Assembly: GCA_021792795.1 (NCBI GenBank)
Contig: JAJYUB010000012.1
Coordinates: 21,024 to 85,023 of the forward strand
Reading direction: 5' to 3'
DNA from: Acidobacteriota bacterium
GTDB lineage: Bacteria; Acidobacteriota; Terriglobia; Terriglobales; Acidobacteriaceae
DNA length: 64,000 nucleotides
Made by a program: the position numbers and the translations under genes. Of this stretch, positions 38,717 through 48,915 are shown one piece after another (positions within the stretch are counted from its first letter, which is position 1; each line of letters begins with the position of its first letter). A model generated the notes under the pieces. It had not been told where the DNA came from. It searched no databases and was given only the letters and a program-made list of their open reading frames with translations.

Positions 38717-39723
38717 TGGACCTGACTACCGATTATCTCGGCCTGAAGCTGAAAAATCCGCTGCTGGTTTCTTCCTCGCCGCTGACCGAATCCGTGGAGA
38801 ACATTCTGCGTCTGGAAGAAGCCGGGGCTGCCGCAGTGGTACTGCCTTCGATTTTTGAGGAGCAGCTTTCTCTGGAAGGAAACTCGCTCGACCGCGACAT
38901 CACGCGGGGGACGGAATCCTTTGCCGAATCGCTCAGTTATTTCCCGGCGTATGAGGATTATCGCCAGGGCCAGGATGCGTACCTCGGCCTGCTGCACCAC
39001 GCCAAAATCCGGGCCGGAATTCCTGTAATCGCGAGCCTGAACGGGGCCACGGCGGGCGGCTGGGTGCGTTTTGCCAAAGAGATTGAGCAGGCGGGCGCGG
39101 ACGCGCTGGAGCTGAATACCTACTCGCTGGTGACGGACCCCGCGGTAGCCAGCGGCCCGGTCGAACAGGGGCTTGTGGATCTGGTGCGCCAAGTCAAGCA
39201 AAATACCAAGTTGCCGATTGCGGTAAAGCTTTCTCCGCACTATACGAGTCTTGCGAACCTGGCCCGGCAACTCGACGAAGCCGGGGCGGACGCGCTGGTC
39301 CTTTTCAATCGTTTCTATCAGCCGGATTTCGATCTCGATCAGATGGACGTGGTCCCACGGCTTGCATTGAGCCGGCCGGAAGAATTGCTGCTTCGGCTGC
39401 ATTGGGTGGCGATTCTGTACGGCAATGTGCGGGCAAGTCTGGCCGTGACCGGGGGAGTCCACAGCGCGCACGATGTTTTGAAAGCGATCATGGCTGGAGC
39501 GCAGGTCGCGATGACGGTTTCAGAACTGTTGGCGCGGGGCGTCGATCGACTGGCAATTATGCGGGCCGAACTGATGCGCTGGATTGAAGAACACGAATAC
39601 GAATCGATCGACCAGATGCGCGGCAGTTTGAGCCGCCGCTCGGTGCCCGATCCATCTCCTTTTGAACGCGGCAACTACATCAAGACCCTGAGCAGCTACA
39701 CGCTTCGCGCGACGGTTGAGTAA
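38713..39723 (+). CDS. Dihydroorotate dehydrogenase-like flavoprotein coupled to PFOR
   Basis: A 336-residue TIM-barrel flavoprotein of the dihydroorotate dehydrogenase superfamily (LTTDYLGLKLKNPLLVSSSP, LELNTYSLVTDP, VKLSPHYTSLANLA, VTGGVHSAHDVLKAIMAGA). Proteins of this subgroup are often encoded beside PFOR in bacteria and are distinct from pyrimidine-pathway PyrD. The ATG overlaps the PFOR stop (ATGA), so translation is coupled. The function is not established; an FMN redox partner or a different substrate is plausible. A role in pyrimidine synthesis should not be assumed. Confidence 0.85.
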
Positions 39724-40005
39724 GGGCCGTGAGATCGGCGGCGAAGACGACAAAAATCCATGAAGGTGTCGCTGTGTATCGCTGAGATACGACCGCCTGG
39801 AAAACCGCAACGGAAAGCCGATCTGGGTGGCCCTGGACTACAATAAAAATGAGGCGAACGGTGGAGAAATTCCGTGGAGATGACCGAGACCTGCTGGGTT
39901 TGCGGGAATGCCAGATCGAGAGGCTCGCCATGAGAATTCGGCGAGAATTTCCATGGATGTACCGATGAAACATATCCCCAAACATGGAAGGAAAGCAATC
40001 AACCA

Positions 40006-41859
40006 ATGACCACTCCTGAACTTGTGGTGCAGGACCAGCCAACGTCGAGTCCTGCCAGTGGCATCCAGCAAGTCGTCAATGATTTTTCCATTCAGATTGC
40101 GACCGTGAACGGTTCGGGCTCGCAATCGGCCAATAGTGTCCTGCTGCGCAGCATTTTCCGCATGGGCGTGCCTGTCGGGGGCAAGAACCTGTTCCCTTCC
40201 AACATCGCCGGGCTGCCTACGTGGTACACCATTCGGGTCAGCAAGAATGGCTGGGTGGCGCGGAAAACGGACATCGACGTGCTGATCGCCATGAACGCGG
40301 AGACTGCCCAGCAGGACGTGCTTTCGCTGGGCGCCGGCGGGGCCGTCATCTACGATCAGTCGCTCAAGCTGGACCATTCGCGCGCGGACCTGACCTATTA
40401 CCCGGTCCCTTTCGACCAGTTGGCTGCATCCACGGGCGCGGAAGCCAAGATCCGCAAGCTGGTCAAGAACATGGTGTATGTGGGGGTGGCGGCGCAACTG
40501 CTTTCGATCGACATGGAGTGGGTGGAGAAGACGGTCCGCAAACAGTTTGCCAAAAAGGTGAAGGCAGCCGAGTTGAACCTGAGCGCGGTCCGCGCCGGGT
40601 TCGATTACGCCGCCAGTTCGCTGACCAAGCAGGACCCGTATGTGGTGGAGCCGATGAGCGCCACGCAAGGCAAGATCATCATCGACGGCAACGAGTCTGC
40701 CGCCATGGGCGCCATGTTCGCCGGGGTCACGGTGGTGACCTGGTATCCCATCACGCCGTCGTCTTCCGTGGTGGAGGACCTGATCGAGTACATGAAGGAA
40801 TATCGCATTGAGCCGGACGGCAAGGCGAGTTTTGCGATTGTGCAGGCGGAAGACGAACTGGCCGCCATTGGCATGGTGCTGGGCGCCGGATGGGCGGGCG
40901 CGCGTTCGATGACGGCAACCTCCGGTCCTGGGATTTCGTTGATGGCGGAATTTGCGGGACTCGGATATTACGCGGAAATTCCCGGCGTGATTTTCGACGT
41001 GCAGCGCACCGGCCCTTCGACGGGGTTGCCAACGCGCACGTCGCAAGGGGACCTGACGTTTATCGCCGGACTTTCGCATGGCGACACGAAACACGTCATG
41101 CTGATTCCAGGGTCGGTGAAGGAGTGCTTCGAGTTTGCGACCGAGGCGTTCAATCTGGCGGAACAATTGCAGACGCCGATTTTTGTTCTGTCGGACCTCG
41201 ATTTGGGAATGAACAACTGGATGTCGGAGCCGTTTGAATATCCAGAAAAACCGATCGACCGCGGCAAAGTCCTCGATGCCCAGCAGTTGAAGGAACTCAG
41301 CGGATTCGCACGTTACAAGGACGTGGACGGAGATGCGATTCCGTATCGCACTTTGCCTGGGACCGACCATCCAGACGCCGCCTACTTTACGCGCGGCACC
41401 GGCCACAATGAAAAGGCGCAGTACACGGAGCGCCCGGACGACTACGAGAACAACATGCAGCGGCTGGCGCGAAAGTTCGAGACCGCGAAAACGCTGGTGC
41501 CGAAGCCAATCGTCGAAGGGAAGGGCCGGCAGAAGGTTGGCATCATCGCATTTGGCAGCAGCCACTGGGCGGTGATCGAGGGCCGCGATCAACTGGAGCG
41601 CGAATCCAAGCTGGGGACCGATTATCTTCGTATTCGCGCCTATCCGTTTACGCAGGAGATCCACGATTTTGTCGCCCAGCATGAACGGGTCTACGTGGTG
41701 GAGCAGAACCGCGATTCGCAGATGTTGAACCTGTTGAAAGTCGACCTTGACCCGGCGCAGGTTGTGAAACTGCGTTCCGTCCTACACTTCAACGGACTTC
41801 CCATCGACGCACGCTCGATCACCACCGTCATTGCCGCACAAGAAGGAGCAGTCAAGTAA
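40006..41859 (+). CDS. korA: 2-oxoglutarate:ferredoxin oxidoreductase subunit alpha (gamma-alpha fusion)
   Basis: The larger subunit of a two-subunit 2-oxoacid:ferredoxin oxidoreductase. The N-terminal gamma domain (about residues 20-205, NDFSIQIATVNGSGSQSAN, GGKNLFPSNIAGLPTWYTIR) is fused to the alpha domain (from about 220, IIDGNESAAMGAMFAGVTVV, WYPITPSSSVVEDLIE). The arrangement matches KorA of the mycobacterial/aerobic type, which makes succinyl-CoA from 2-oxoglutarate in the TCA cycle; other 2-oxoacids are possible. GGAAGGAAAG precedes the ATG. The 282-bp gap upstream holds no gene that I recognise. Two bases separate it from korB. Confidence 0.93.
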   Translation: MTTPELVVQDQPTSSPASGIQQVVNDFSIQIATVNGSGSQSANSVLLRSIFRMGVPVGGKNLFPSNIAGLPTWYTIRVSKNGWVARKTDIDVLIAMNAETAQQDVLSLGAGGAVIYDQSLKLDHSRADLTYYPVPFDQLAASTGAEAKIRKLVKNMVYVGVAAQLLSIDMEWVEKTVRKQFAKKVKAAELNLSAVRAGFDYAASSLTKQDPYVVEPMSATQGKIIIDGNESAAMGAMFAGVTVVTWYPITPSSSVVEDLIEYMKEYRIEPDGKASFAIVQAEDELAAIGMVLGAGWAGARSMTATSGPGISLMAEFAGLGYYAEIPGVIFDVQRTGPSTGLPTRTSQGDLTFIAGLSHGDTKHVMLIPGSVKECFEFATEAFNLAEQLQTPIFVLSDLDLGMNNWMSEPFEYPEKPIDRGKVLDAQQLKELSGFARYKDVDGDAIPYRTLPGTDHPDAAYFTRGTGHNEKAQYTERPDDYENNMQRLARKFETAKTLVPKPIVEGKGRQKVGIIAFGSSHWAVIEGRDQLERESKLGTDYLRIRAYPFTQEIHDFVAQHERVYVVEQNRDSQMLNLLKVDLDPAQVVKLRSVLHFNGLPIDARSITTVIAAQEGAVK

Positions 41860-41861
41860 CC

Positions 41862-42914
41862 ATGTCGACCACGCCCGTCACTCCCCAGCCCCCCCAGCCC
41901 AAGACGAACCGCATTGGACTCCAGATCCTGGATTATCGTGGAGGCAAGACCACGCTCTGCGCCGGTTGCGGCCACAACGCCATCTCCGAGCGCATTACGG
42001 AAGCCTTTTACGAGATGGGCGTCCAGCCCGAGCGCGTGATGAAGATGAGCGGCATCGGCTGCTCCTCGAAGTCGCCCGCGTACTTCATGTCTCGTTCGTT
42101 CAGCTTCAACTCCGTGCATGGACGCATGCCGTCGGTTGCGACCGGCGCTTTGCTGGCCAATAAGACCATGCGCTCGATCGGCATCAGCGGCGATGGCGAT
42201 ACCGCATCGATTGGAATGGGGCAGTTTGTCCACTTGATGCGTCGCAACCTACCGATGATTTACATCATTGAAGACAATGGCGTGTACGGGCTGACCAAGG
42301 GCCAGTTCTCCGCGACCGCCGACATCGGATCGAAGCTGAAGTCGGGCGTCATCAACGATCTGCCCGCGATCGACACCTGCGCGCTGGCGATCCAGATGGG
42401 AGCGACCTTTGTCGGAAGATCTTTTTCCGGCGACAAGAAGCAGCTTTCCGCCATGTTGAAGGCCGCCATTGCGCACAAGGGAACGGTGATGCTGGATGTG
42501 ATTTCGCCCTGCGTCACGTTCAACGATCATGAAGGTTCCACCAAGAGCTACAAGTTTATGCAGGGACATGAGGAGCCGGTCGCCGAGGTTGGATTTGTAT
42601 CTAACTTCGAGGACATTGCCGTCGAGTACGACCACGACACGACGGTGGACGTTCAGTTGCACGACGGATCGCACCTGCGCCTGCGCAAGCTTCATGAGGA
42701 TTACGACCCCACCGATAAGGCGCGCGCCATGAACTTGTTGATGGAAGCGCACGCAAACGAGGAGGTCCTGACCGGCGTGTTCTACGTGAATACGCAAAAG
42801 CCGGACTTCACCGAGATGCTGAACATGGTGGATGAGCCGTTGGCCACGCTGTCGCCGGAGCGCGTCCGCCCCAGCCGCGAAGTGCTGGCGGAGATCATGG
42901 CGGAACACGGGTAG
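41862..42914 (+). CDS. korB: 2-oxoglutarate:ferredoxin oxidoreductase subunit beta
   Basis: The TPP-binding partner of KorA (350 residues). It carries the cysteine motif TLCAGCGHNAISERI for one 4Fe-4S cluster, the fourth ligand region GIGCSSKSPAYF, and the TPP/Mg site GDGDTASIGMGQFVH with EDNGVYGLTKGQ. There is no ferredoxin domain, so a separate ferredoxin must carry electrons away. Encoded immediately after korA. Confidence 0.94.
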   Translation: MSTTPVTPQPPQPKTNRIGLQILDYRGGKTTLCAGCGHNAISERITEAFYEMGVQPERVMKMSGIGCSSKSPAYFMSRSFSFNSVHGRMPSVATGALLANKTMRSIGISGDGDTASIGMGQFVHLMRRNLPMIYIIEDNGVYGLTKGQFSATADIGSKLKSGVINDLPAIDTCALAIQMGATFVGRSFSGDKKQLSAMLKAAIAHKGTVMLDVISPCVTFNDHEGSTKSYKFMQGHEEPVAEVGFVSNFEDIAVEYDHDTTVDVQLHDGSHLRLRKLHEDYDPTDKARAMNLLMEAHANEEVLTGVFYVNTQKPDFTEMLNMVDEPLATLSPERVRPSREVLAEIMAEHG

Positions 42915-42946
42915 AGCATTTCAGCCGCTTCCGTAGTTTTCGATGT

Positions 42947-44104
42947 TTACCGCGCCGCCATTTCTCGATGAGAGGGCGGCGCGATTGCGTTGGGATGGAT
43001 TCGCGGCGGGTCGCATGGCCCCGCATGGGTCGCCAAGCGGGCCAGAATGGCCTGTTCCGCGATCAGCGCGGACATGCAGGCGAGATAGGGAACCAGCTCT
43101 CCAAAAATCCTGACTTCCACCAGGATGCCATAGACGAACATGATGCCGAACCATACGGGCAGCACCCATAGCCAGAGCCGCAGCGTTGCGTCCTTCACGC
43201 ACCGGCGGAAGACGAGAATGGGAAGAATCAGAAAACAGCCCGCGCTGAACAACTGCGGCCATGCCGGCGGCCACGCCAGCAGAACCGCATTCACCACATA
43301 GTGGCGTATCCATTCCAGATGGTTATGGGCGAACATTCGTCCCACGAAGATGTGCCATCCAGCCCAGTACAGTCCTAGTGGGACGACCACGGCAAGCGTT
43401 CGCGGCGCGTAAGCCCGGTGCCAGTCGGCCGCATGTCCTTCCGTGATCGCCGCCAGCACAAAAAACCACAACAGTATCAGCGTCGTTTCACGGTTGATGG
43501 TGGCGACGACAAATAAGGCCGCGAACAAGAGCGGATTCTTGCGAAAGTAAATCAAATATAGACCCACGGAAAAGAACCCGAGGCTCGGCAGGTCATAGTA
43601 GAAACGAAATGACTGCAAGGGTAGCAGTATGTAGCTGGTGACGCAGAAGACCAGCACTAGCGGGTATACATACGCAGTCAGCAATTGGCGCTCGGAGGCA
43701 GCTTCGTAGATGCGCGTTGCCACCCATCCGGCAAGAACGACGCCGAGAGTATCTGTAATAGCGAGGACGAACGTTTCCGGAGTGATGTGGGAGCGATAGA
43801 TGGGCGTGAATCTGGAGACGAGATCGACGAGGCGGACAAGAAAGGCATTGTGATGCGCCCATCGCAACAGCAGCATCATCAGAATCCTACTCTGAAACGG
43901 TGTGCGCTCGAGTCCGCTCTCGTACGCATCCAGACGAAGGTACGACGGCACTCGGCTGTGATAGGCCCATACCAACTGGATAGTGGCAAGAGCATAGAGG
44001 ACGCGGGCCAGAATACCGTGTTCGATTTCCACCGGGGTCACCGGCGCGCGCGGTGTTCGTGCGCTGGGGTGGTCAGCCATTCCGGTCTCTACTGTGGGGC
44101 TCAT
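42947..44104 (-). CDS. Multi-spanning membrane protein, possibly GT-C-like (385 aa)
   Basis: An integral membrane protein with about nine to ten hydrophobic segments (for example TFVLAITDTLGVVLAGWVA and TAYVYPLVLVFCVTSYILL). Short conserved-looking polar motifs lie at the start of loops (SYLRLDAYESGLE, NRETTLILLWFF). No sure family. It overlaps the upstream membrane gene by 4 bp (44101-44104), so the two form an operon. The general shape suggests a polyprenyl-phosphate-dependent glycosyltransferase or a polysaccharide-related protein, but that is inference. Confidence 0.7.
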   Translation of the reverse strand: MSPTVETGMADHPSARTPRAPVTPVEIEHGILARVLYALATIQLVWAYHSRVPSYLRLDAYESGLERTPFQSRILMMLLLRWAHHNAFLVRLVDLVSRFTPIYRSHITPETFVLAITDTLGVVLAGWVATRIYEAASERQLLTAYVYPLVLVFCVTSYILLPLQSFRFYYDLPSLGFFSVGLYLIYFRKNPLLFAALFVVATINRETTLILLWFFVLAAITEGHAADWHRAYAPRTLAVVVPLGLYWAGWHIFVGRMFAHNHLEWIRHYVVNAVLLAWPPAWPQLFSAGCFLILPILVFRRCVKDATLRLWLWVLPVWFGIMFVYGILVEVRIFGELVPYLACMSALIAEQAILARLATHAGPCDPPRIHPNAIAPPSHREMAAR

Positions 44105-45612
44105 TCTTTTCCCTGCGCTAGATGCTTCGTTCGTTCGAAGAGGATGGCGGTCTTGTCCTGGTAATCGACCTTCCAGCCGGACGTGTGTTGCAGCAGGTAG
44201 GTCAGTGGGCGATGGTTTTCAAACAAGACATATTGGATGGAATACTTGTCGAGGACCTGGAGACTGTCCTCAATTCGAATCGCGCGCAAATAGTCCGCGA
44301 GCACTCCATTGCGCTCAAACACATCGACGCGTGAATCGATAAAGACAGGGACCTGGCGCACATTCCAGATCAGATATCCGCCCCACAGGTAGTCGTTGAA
44401 GACGTTTCCGCGCGGATGAAAGTTTTGCAGATACGTCAGTGTCGCGTCGTCTGGGTAGATGTTGGCACTGTGCTCGTTCAATTGTCGATTGGAGGGGAAT
44501 AGAAGGACCACCGCAACCAGTGAACCGAGGATGATGGCGGCGTTGAGCCAGGGCTTGTCGCGGTCGGCATGGTAGGGCATCCACTGCGACAGGTCCTCTG
44601 CCAGAAAAGGCACAACCAGGATGGCGGCAAGAAATAGAAAGCGCGAATAGGTCAGGGCAGCATAGGTCCCGACCAGCAGGAACAGGACCTGGTGCAACAT
44701 CCACCGTCTTCGCCGAACCAGTTGCAGCAGAATGGCCGCCGCCAGCGTCGCCAGCACGATTTTGCCTCGTGGGGAGTGGAAATCGAGACTGCGCCATTCA
44801 TCGACATTGGCGATGTTCAATTTCTGATGGAAGGCCAGGTCGAAGGGATAGAGCACCAGCCGCCAGCCATAGGGATTGACAAAGACCGCCAGGGTCGACA
44901 GCAGCGACACCCAGGCAAGTTTGCGGGCCTGCGGGCGGCTCCAGCGAGTCGCCCCGATCGATCCCCAGGAACCTTCTACCGAGCCCGACGCGACGAAGAG
45001 GCCCAGCAGCACGAGACCGATGATCCATGAGCCGTGGGCGTTGACCCACAGTAAAAAGACCAACGGGAGCGCCCAGAGAACATCGCGGCCACGGCGAAAG
45101 CCAGCGAGAAGGCCCAGTTCCAGGACGAGAAAAATCCAGCCGAACAAAAGCGTTCGCGGGCCGAAGGAGACGCCAGCCAGAAAGATGGCGACAAAGGAGA
45201 CCAGGAAGGCGGCCTTGATGCTTTTCGATTCGATGTAGGCCAACCCCAGGATGCCGAGGAGGATGGTCTCAATCGCAGCGACCGTGACCAAAAAAATACC
45301 CCGTGGACCAAACGCGCGCCAGGCCAGGTAGAAGGGAACTTCCGAGAGCCACTCGTGGTCTATCCAAGGCTTGCCCTGGGTGGTGAAGGAATAGAGGTCC
45401 CGGCGCAGGAAGGCATGGGTTTGGATCTGGACCTGGGCGTTGCGCAGGTGCCAGCCGATGTCTGGATCGGCGATTTTTTTGGGGACCGCCAGAAATACAA
45501 CGAGCGCAAGCAGAACAGCCAGCAGAACAGGAAAGCCGCACAGTTTCTTGAGCGGTGGCGGAAACCGCCGAAGCGCCTTTTTTTCTTCGGACGGAATTAC
45601 ACAAGTAACCAT
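44101..45612 (-). CDS. Multi-spanning membrane protein, GT-C glycosyltransferase-like (503 aa)
   Basis: From ATG 45612 the protein has an N-terminal helix, then DPDIGWHLRNAQ and GKPWIDHEWLSEVPFYLAW in the first long loop. An acidic motif in this place is characteristic of GT-C type membrane glycosyltransferases. About ten further helices follow, then a C-terminal soluble part (NIYPDDATLTYLQNFHP, YLWGGYLIWNVRQVPVFID) as in acidobacterial and planctomycete proteins of this type. The open frame continues to 46083, but that part is antisense to the tad genes. Paired with the next gene by a 4-bp overlap. Substrate unknown; glycosylation of the neighbouring pilus is a guess. Confidence 0.72.
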   Translation of the reverse strand: MVTCVIPSEEKKALRRFPPPLKKLCGFPVLLAVLLALVVFLAVPKKIADPDIGWHLRNAQVQIQTHAFLRRDLYSFTTQGKPWIDHEWLSEVPFYLAWRAFGPRGIFLVTVAAIETILLGILGLAYIESKSIKAAFLVSFVAIFLAGVSFGPRTLLFGWIFLVLELGLLAGFRRGRDVLWALPLVFLLWVNAHGSWIIGLVLLGLFVASGSVEGSWGSIGATRWSRPQARKLAWVSLLSTLAVFVNPYGWRLVLYPFDLAFHQKLNIANVDEWRSLDFHSPRGKIVLATLAAAILLQLVRRRRWMLHQVLFLLVGTYAALTYSRFLFLAAILVVPFLAEDLSQWMPYHADRDKPWLNAAIILGSLVAVVLLFPSNRQLNEHSANIYPDDATLTYLQNFHPRGNVFNDYLWGGYLIWNVRQVPVFIDSRVDVFERNGVLADYLRAIRIEDSLQVLDKYSIQYVLFENHRPLTYLLQHTSGWKVDYQDKTAILFERTKHLAQGKE

Positions 45613-45850
45613 GAAAGTTGAGAATTCCTGCCTCTGGAAGCGACCCGTGTAGCAAGATATTACCCAAAGTATCGATCCATCGCGCCGAATCTCGATCTGT
45701 CCACGAGTTACTAAGGTACTGAGTTCATGATCTGGCCGGATTCGCGCCGGTTCGCGCAGCAGGGTATGGGAGCCGGGTCTGTGAGCCGGATGGATACGCG
45801 CGTGCAGCCGTGTCATGCACGGTCCGATGGACGCGGGAGGATTTCGAAGT

Positions 45851-46393
45851 ATGCGAAGGACCGGGAACAGGTTGGCGTTTCGACACGACGGCGGGCAGAG
45901 CCTGGTCGAGACCGCGATTTTTCTGCCCATCCTGATTTTGCTGGTGGCGTATGCGGTGGACTTTGGATATTTTTTTATCGTTGCGGCGAACCTCACTTCG
46001 GCTTCGCGCAACGCGGCCGAATATTCGATACAGGGGTTCGCGTCTCCGGCGCAAAGCTCATTGCCGGCCGCTGGGCCGATCACGACCTATACTTCGGTGG
46101 CCGCGCTCGCGGTTGGCGATCTTTCCAGCCTGGCCGCAAGTTCGACGACCACCAGCGTGCAGGTATGTTCCAAGAGCGTCGGCATCAGCAACAACGTGAC
46201 GAAGTGCGCCAGCTATGGACCCACGGGCACGGCTTATACTCCGGCGGCCGATCCGGAAGCGCCGACTTTCTTTCTGAATCGCGTCGACGTCACCTATACG
46301 GTGCAACCGCCGATCCCTCTCAGCTTTTTTTCGTACTCCCTGCTGCCGTCGATGCAGTTTCATCGGCAGGTTTCAATGCGGGAGCTGGATTAA
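45851..46393 (+). CDS. tadE: TadE-like pseudopilin, first copy
   Basis: A minor pseudopilin-like protein of the Tad/Flp pilus system. The N-terminal motif GGQSLVETAIFLPILILLVA joins a short basic leader to one membrane helix and is typical of TadE, which is processed by the TadV prepilin peptidase. The remainder is a Ser/Thr-rich periplasmic domain. ATG 45851 follows GGGAGGA; ATGs at 45815 and 45827 are less well placed. The stop directly abuts the next ATG. The 238-bp divergent space upstream should contain the tad promoter, but none could be fixed. Confidence 0.87.
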   Translation: MRRTGNRLAFRHDGGQSLVETAIFLPILILLVAYAVDFGYFFIVAANLTSASRNAAEYSIQGFASPAQSSLPAAGPITTYTSVAALAVGDLSSLAASSTTTSVQVCSKSVGISNNVTKCASYGPTGTAYTPAADPEAPTFFLNRVDVTYTVQPPIPLSFFSYSLLPSMQFHRQVSMRELD

Positions 46394-46957
46394 ATGGCTG
46401 AGTCGGATTCATCTCTGCCCAGAGCGTCCGATACCTGTGGGCGGTGGGCGCGACAAATGGCGCGGCACGCGGCGCGGGCGGCCTTCCGCCTCCATCCGCG
46501 TCGATCCGGTCGCCGGATTGCACCTGGACGCTTCAAGTCCGAAGAAGGTTCGCTGGTAGTGGAAACCGCGCTGTCGCTGTTGCTGGTGGTCCCGATGGTG
46601 TTCTGGCTGTTTGAGTTGTGCATGTTGACCTACACCTACAGCGTGCTGGGGGATGCGGCCCGTCAGGGCGTGCGCTATGCCATTGTGCATGGGACGGACA
46701 GCGGAAACTGTAGCGGGCCCAGCAGCGGGTGCGGAGATGCATCGGGCGCCAATGTCGTCGCCATTGTAAAAAGCGCGGCCGCATATTCGTTTCACGACCT
46801 GACGAACATGACCGTCCAGGTGGCCTATCCGGACCTGGCTTCGAACCCACCCTCCCGCGTGGATGTGACCATCAATTACACCTATGTGCCCTATATTAAG
46901 TTGCCCGGCATAGCCAACTCAGTACAACTAAGCGCGCAGGGACGGATCATCTACTAA
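46394..46957 (+). CDS. tadE: TadE-like pseudopilin, second copy
   Basis: A 187-residue protein with an Arg-rich cytoplasmic N-terminus of about 50 residues, then SEEGSLVVETALSLLLVVPM at the start of the single helix, as in TadE/TadG-type pseudopilins. The periplasmic part contains a possible disulfide pair (GNCSGPSSGCGD). It begins at the base after the stop of the first tadE. Confidence 0.85.
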   Translation: MAESDSSLPRASDTCGRWARQMARHAARAAFRLHPRRSGRRIAPGRFKSEEGSLVVETALSLLLVVPMVFWLFELCMLTYTYSVLGDAARQGVRYAIVHGTDSGNCSGPSSGCGDASGANVVAIVKSAAAYSFHDLTNMTVQVAYPDLASNPPSRVDVTINYTYVPYIKLPGIANSVQLSAQGRIIY

Positions 46958-46985
46958 CGACTGCCCGGAGGGGAGGCAGATACCG

Positions 46986-48683
46986 ATGCGAAATGAAAAG
47001 AGAAGCACGAAAGTCTCCGGCAAAATTTCCGCGGTTTCCGCAGCCCGGATGGACGGCGGAGAATCCGGACAGATCATGGTGTCGCTGCTGTTGATGCTGA
47101 CGATATTTCTGCTGGCCATGGTGGGGTTCGCGGTCGATTTGACGAACCTCTGGTTCCATCGCCAGGCGGCGCAAACGGCGGCAGACTCAGCCTGCCAGGC
47201 GGGCGCGATGGACATGGCGGCGCTGGCGGCGGGCATGGCGCTGCCAAACATGGGCTTCACGCCGGGGACCTCGGCCAACTGCAGCACGGGTGGGGGAACA
47301 ATCTGTTTTTATGCCAACGCCAACGGATATAACGGGGCGGGTCTGACGCCAGGCAGCCCTTCGAATTCCGTCGCATGGAGCTTTCCGACCTCGGTCCCCA
47401 ATGTCACCACGCCCCCGGGGACGATCACTTCGTATCCGTTTCTAAAGGTTGTGGTGACGGAGAACGTGAAAACTCACTTCCTCTACACCATTCACGGAAC
47501 CTCATATCAGCAAGTGGCCGCCTCCTGTACCTGCGGTACGACACAGATCCCAGAGGCCGCGCCCATGATTGTCTTGAATACCAGCGCGTCGGGCGCATTC
47601 ACCTACAGCGGCGGAGGCCGTTTGACGATTGTGGGGGGCCCGCAACGGGCGCTGCAGGTGAATTCCACCAGCCCGACCGCGATCGACTGCATCCCTTCTG
47701 GCTTGATCGACACCAGCCTTGGCGGTCCGAAGGGCACCGGTTCCAGCGTCGGCATTTCAGGAGGGCCGTCGCAAGCGCCTACGACATGTTGGGGCGGCGG
47801 CTTCAACGGCGGCACGACGGGCGGATGGACGGGAGGGGCGCTGCCGGTGGGCGACCCGTATGCGGGTGTCGCGGCGCCGGCCTCCGTCAAACTGATTTCT
47901 CCATTAAGCACGACCAACGGGATCTCCGTTGCGAAAGCGGCGAGCGGAAAGGCGGGGGCCGACGGCTGCCCCGATCCAAGCAATAACTGCATCGAACTCG
48001 CCCCCGGATACTATCCCGCCGGCATTACGACGGATGGCTGGCACACGTATATCTTTTTGCCCGGCATCTATTTCCTTGGGGGTTCATTGAATTCAGGCGG
48101 AAGTTCGACGCTGCGGATGGCAACTCCCTGCTCTCCGACGTGCAGTCCAATTTCAAGCACCATGGCGCAACAAACCGACGGACTGATGTTCTACTTTCTT
48201 GCCGGATCGATCAATATTTCAGGATGCTCGGGATGTTCCAACTCCGACCTGCCGGTGCCGTCCACGGCGCTGACCTGCGACGGCAGCGCCCCCGTCGCTT
48301 CGCTGAACATGCCAAGCACGCTGAACGGGAATATTCTGGTGGGGCAGTGCGCGGCCAATGGCACGTATTGGGACGCCGGCGGCGATACCACCGACTCGCG
48401 CGGCGCTCCCGGGAGTCGCGGCCTGCTTTTCTATCAAGACCACGGCGATGCCACCCAGCCGCAGTTCACCGGCTCGGGCGCTCTTACTTTTTCCGGCGCG
48501 CTCTATTTCCACTCCACTGGTTACTCCGACCTCCTCAGTCTGAATGGTGGTACCAGCACTGGAACCTTTGTGCTGGGGCAGATTGTTGCGGATCAGGTGA
48601 GCTTGACTGGGAGCGGCGCGATCAAGATGGCGCTCAATCCCATGCCATCGACCCCATTGCTGAAGGTGGGAATGCTGCAATAG
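46986..48683 (+). CDS. tadG: TadG-like protein of the Tad pilus locus
   Basis: A 565-residue protein with the TadG N-terminal signature GESGQIMVSLLLMLTIFLLA and AVDLTNLWFHRQAAQTAADS, which anchors it in the inner membrane. The large exported domain is rich in Gly, Ser and Thr with several cysteines, and probably beta-structured. TadG proteins are needed for pilus assembly or anchoring; the exact role is not settled. It lies third in the locus, before the pilin gene. Confidence 0.85.
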   Translation: MRNEKRSTKVSGKISAVSAARMDGGESGQIMVSLLLMLTIFLLAMVGFAVDLTNLWFHRQAAQTAADSACQAGAMDMAALAAGMALPNMGFTPGTSANCSTGGGTICFYANANGYNGAGLTPGSPSNSVAWSFPTSVPNVTTPPGTITSYPFLKVVVTENVKTHFLYTIHGTSYQQVAASCTCGTTQIPEAAPMIVLNTSASGAFTYSGGGRLTIVGGPQRALQVNSTSPTAIDCIPSGLIDTSLGGPKGTGSSVGISGGPSQAPTTCWGGGFNGGTTGGWTGGALPVGDPYAGVAAPASVKLISPLSTTNGISVAKAASGKAGADGCPDPSNNCIELAPGYYPAGITTDGWHTYIFLPGIYFLGGSLNSGGSSTLRMATPCSPTCSPISSTMAQQTDGLMFYFLAGSINISGCSGCSNSDLPVPSTALTCDGSAPVASLNMPSTLNGNILVGQCAANGTYWDAGGDTTDSRGAPGSRGLLFYQDHGDATQPQFTGSGALTFSGALYFHSTGYSDLLSLNGGTSTGTFVLGQIVADQVSLTGSGAIKMALNPMPSTPLLKVGMLQ

Positions 48684-48915
48684 GCCGCTTCCGTCGAGTC
48701 TCATTTTGGGAAGGAACTATAGTACCTCGCTAGATTCGTTACGTCAGTACCGTCTGGTAACTACAATTTCCATCTCTCTTCCCGCATACCTTGAGTAGGA
48801 TTCACTGCAACGACACACTGCCATGCCGCTTCCAGACATGTCTCCTGAGTTCTCCGGGGCAAGTGGCAAGTGTCGGAATAAACCAACTTTAGAGAACGCT
48901 CAAGGAGAAACAGCG

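Noticed and set aside
39724..40005. Small gene in the gap before korA
   Set aside because: Short ATG frames exist but lack ribosome-binding sites and plausible composition; a TACAAT at 39839 has no -35 partner.
39838..41682. 614-codon open frame opposite korA
   Set aside because: Antisense shadow of a clearly identified gene; Arg/His-rich translation without domains.
48684..48915. Sigma-54 promoter for the Flp pilin gene
   Set aside because: A TGGCAAGTGTCGG stretch looks superficially similar, but the -12 GC element is not present at the right spacing.
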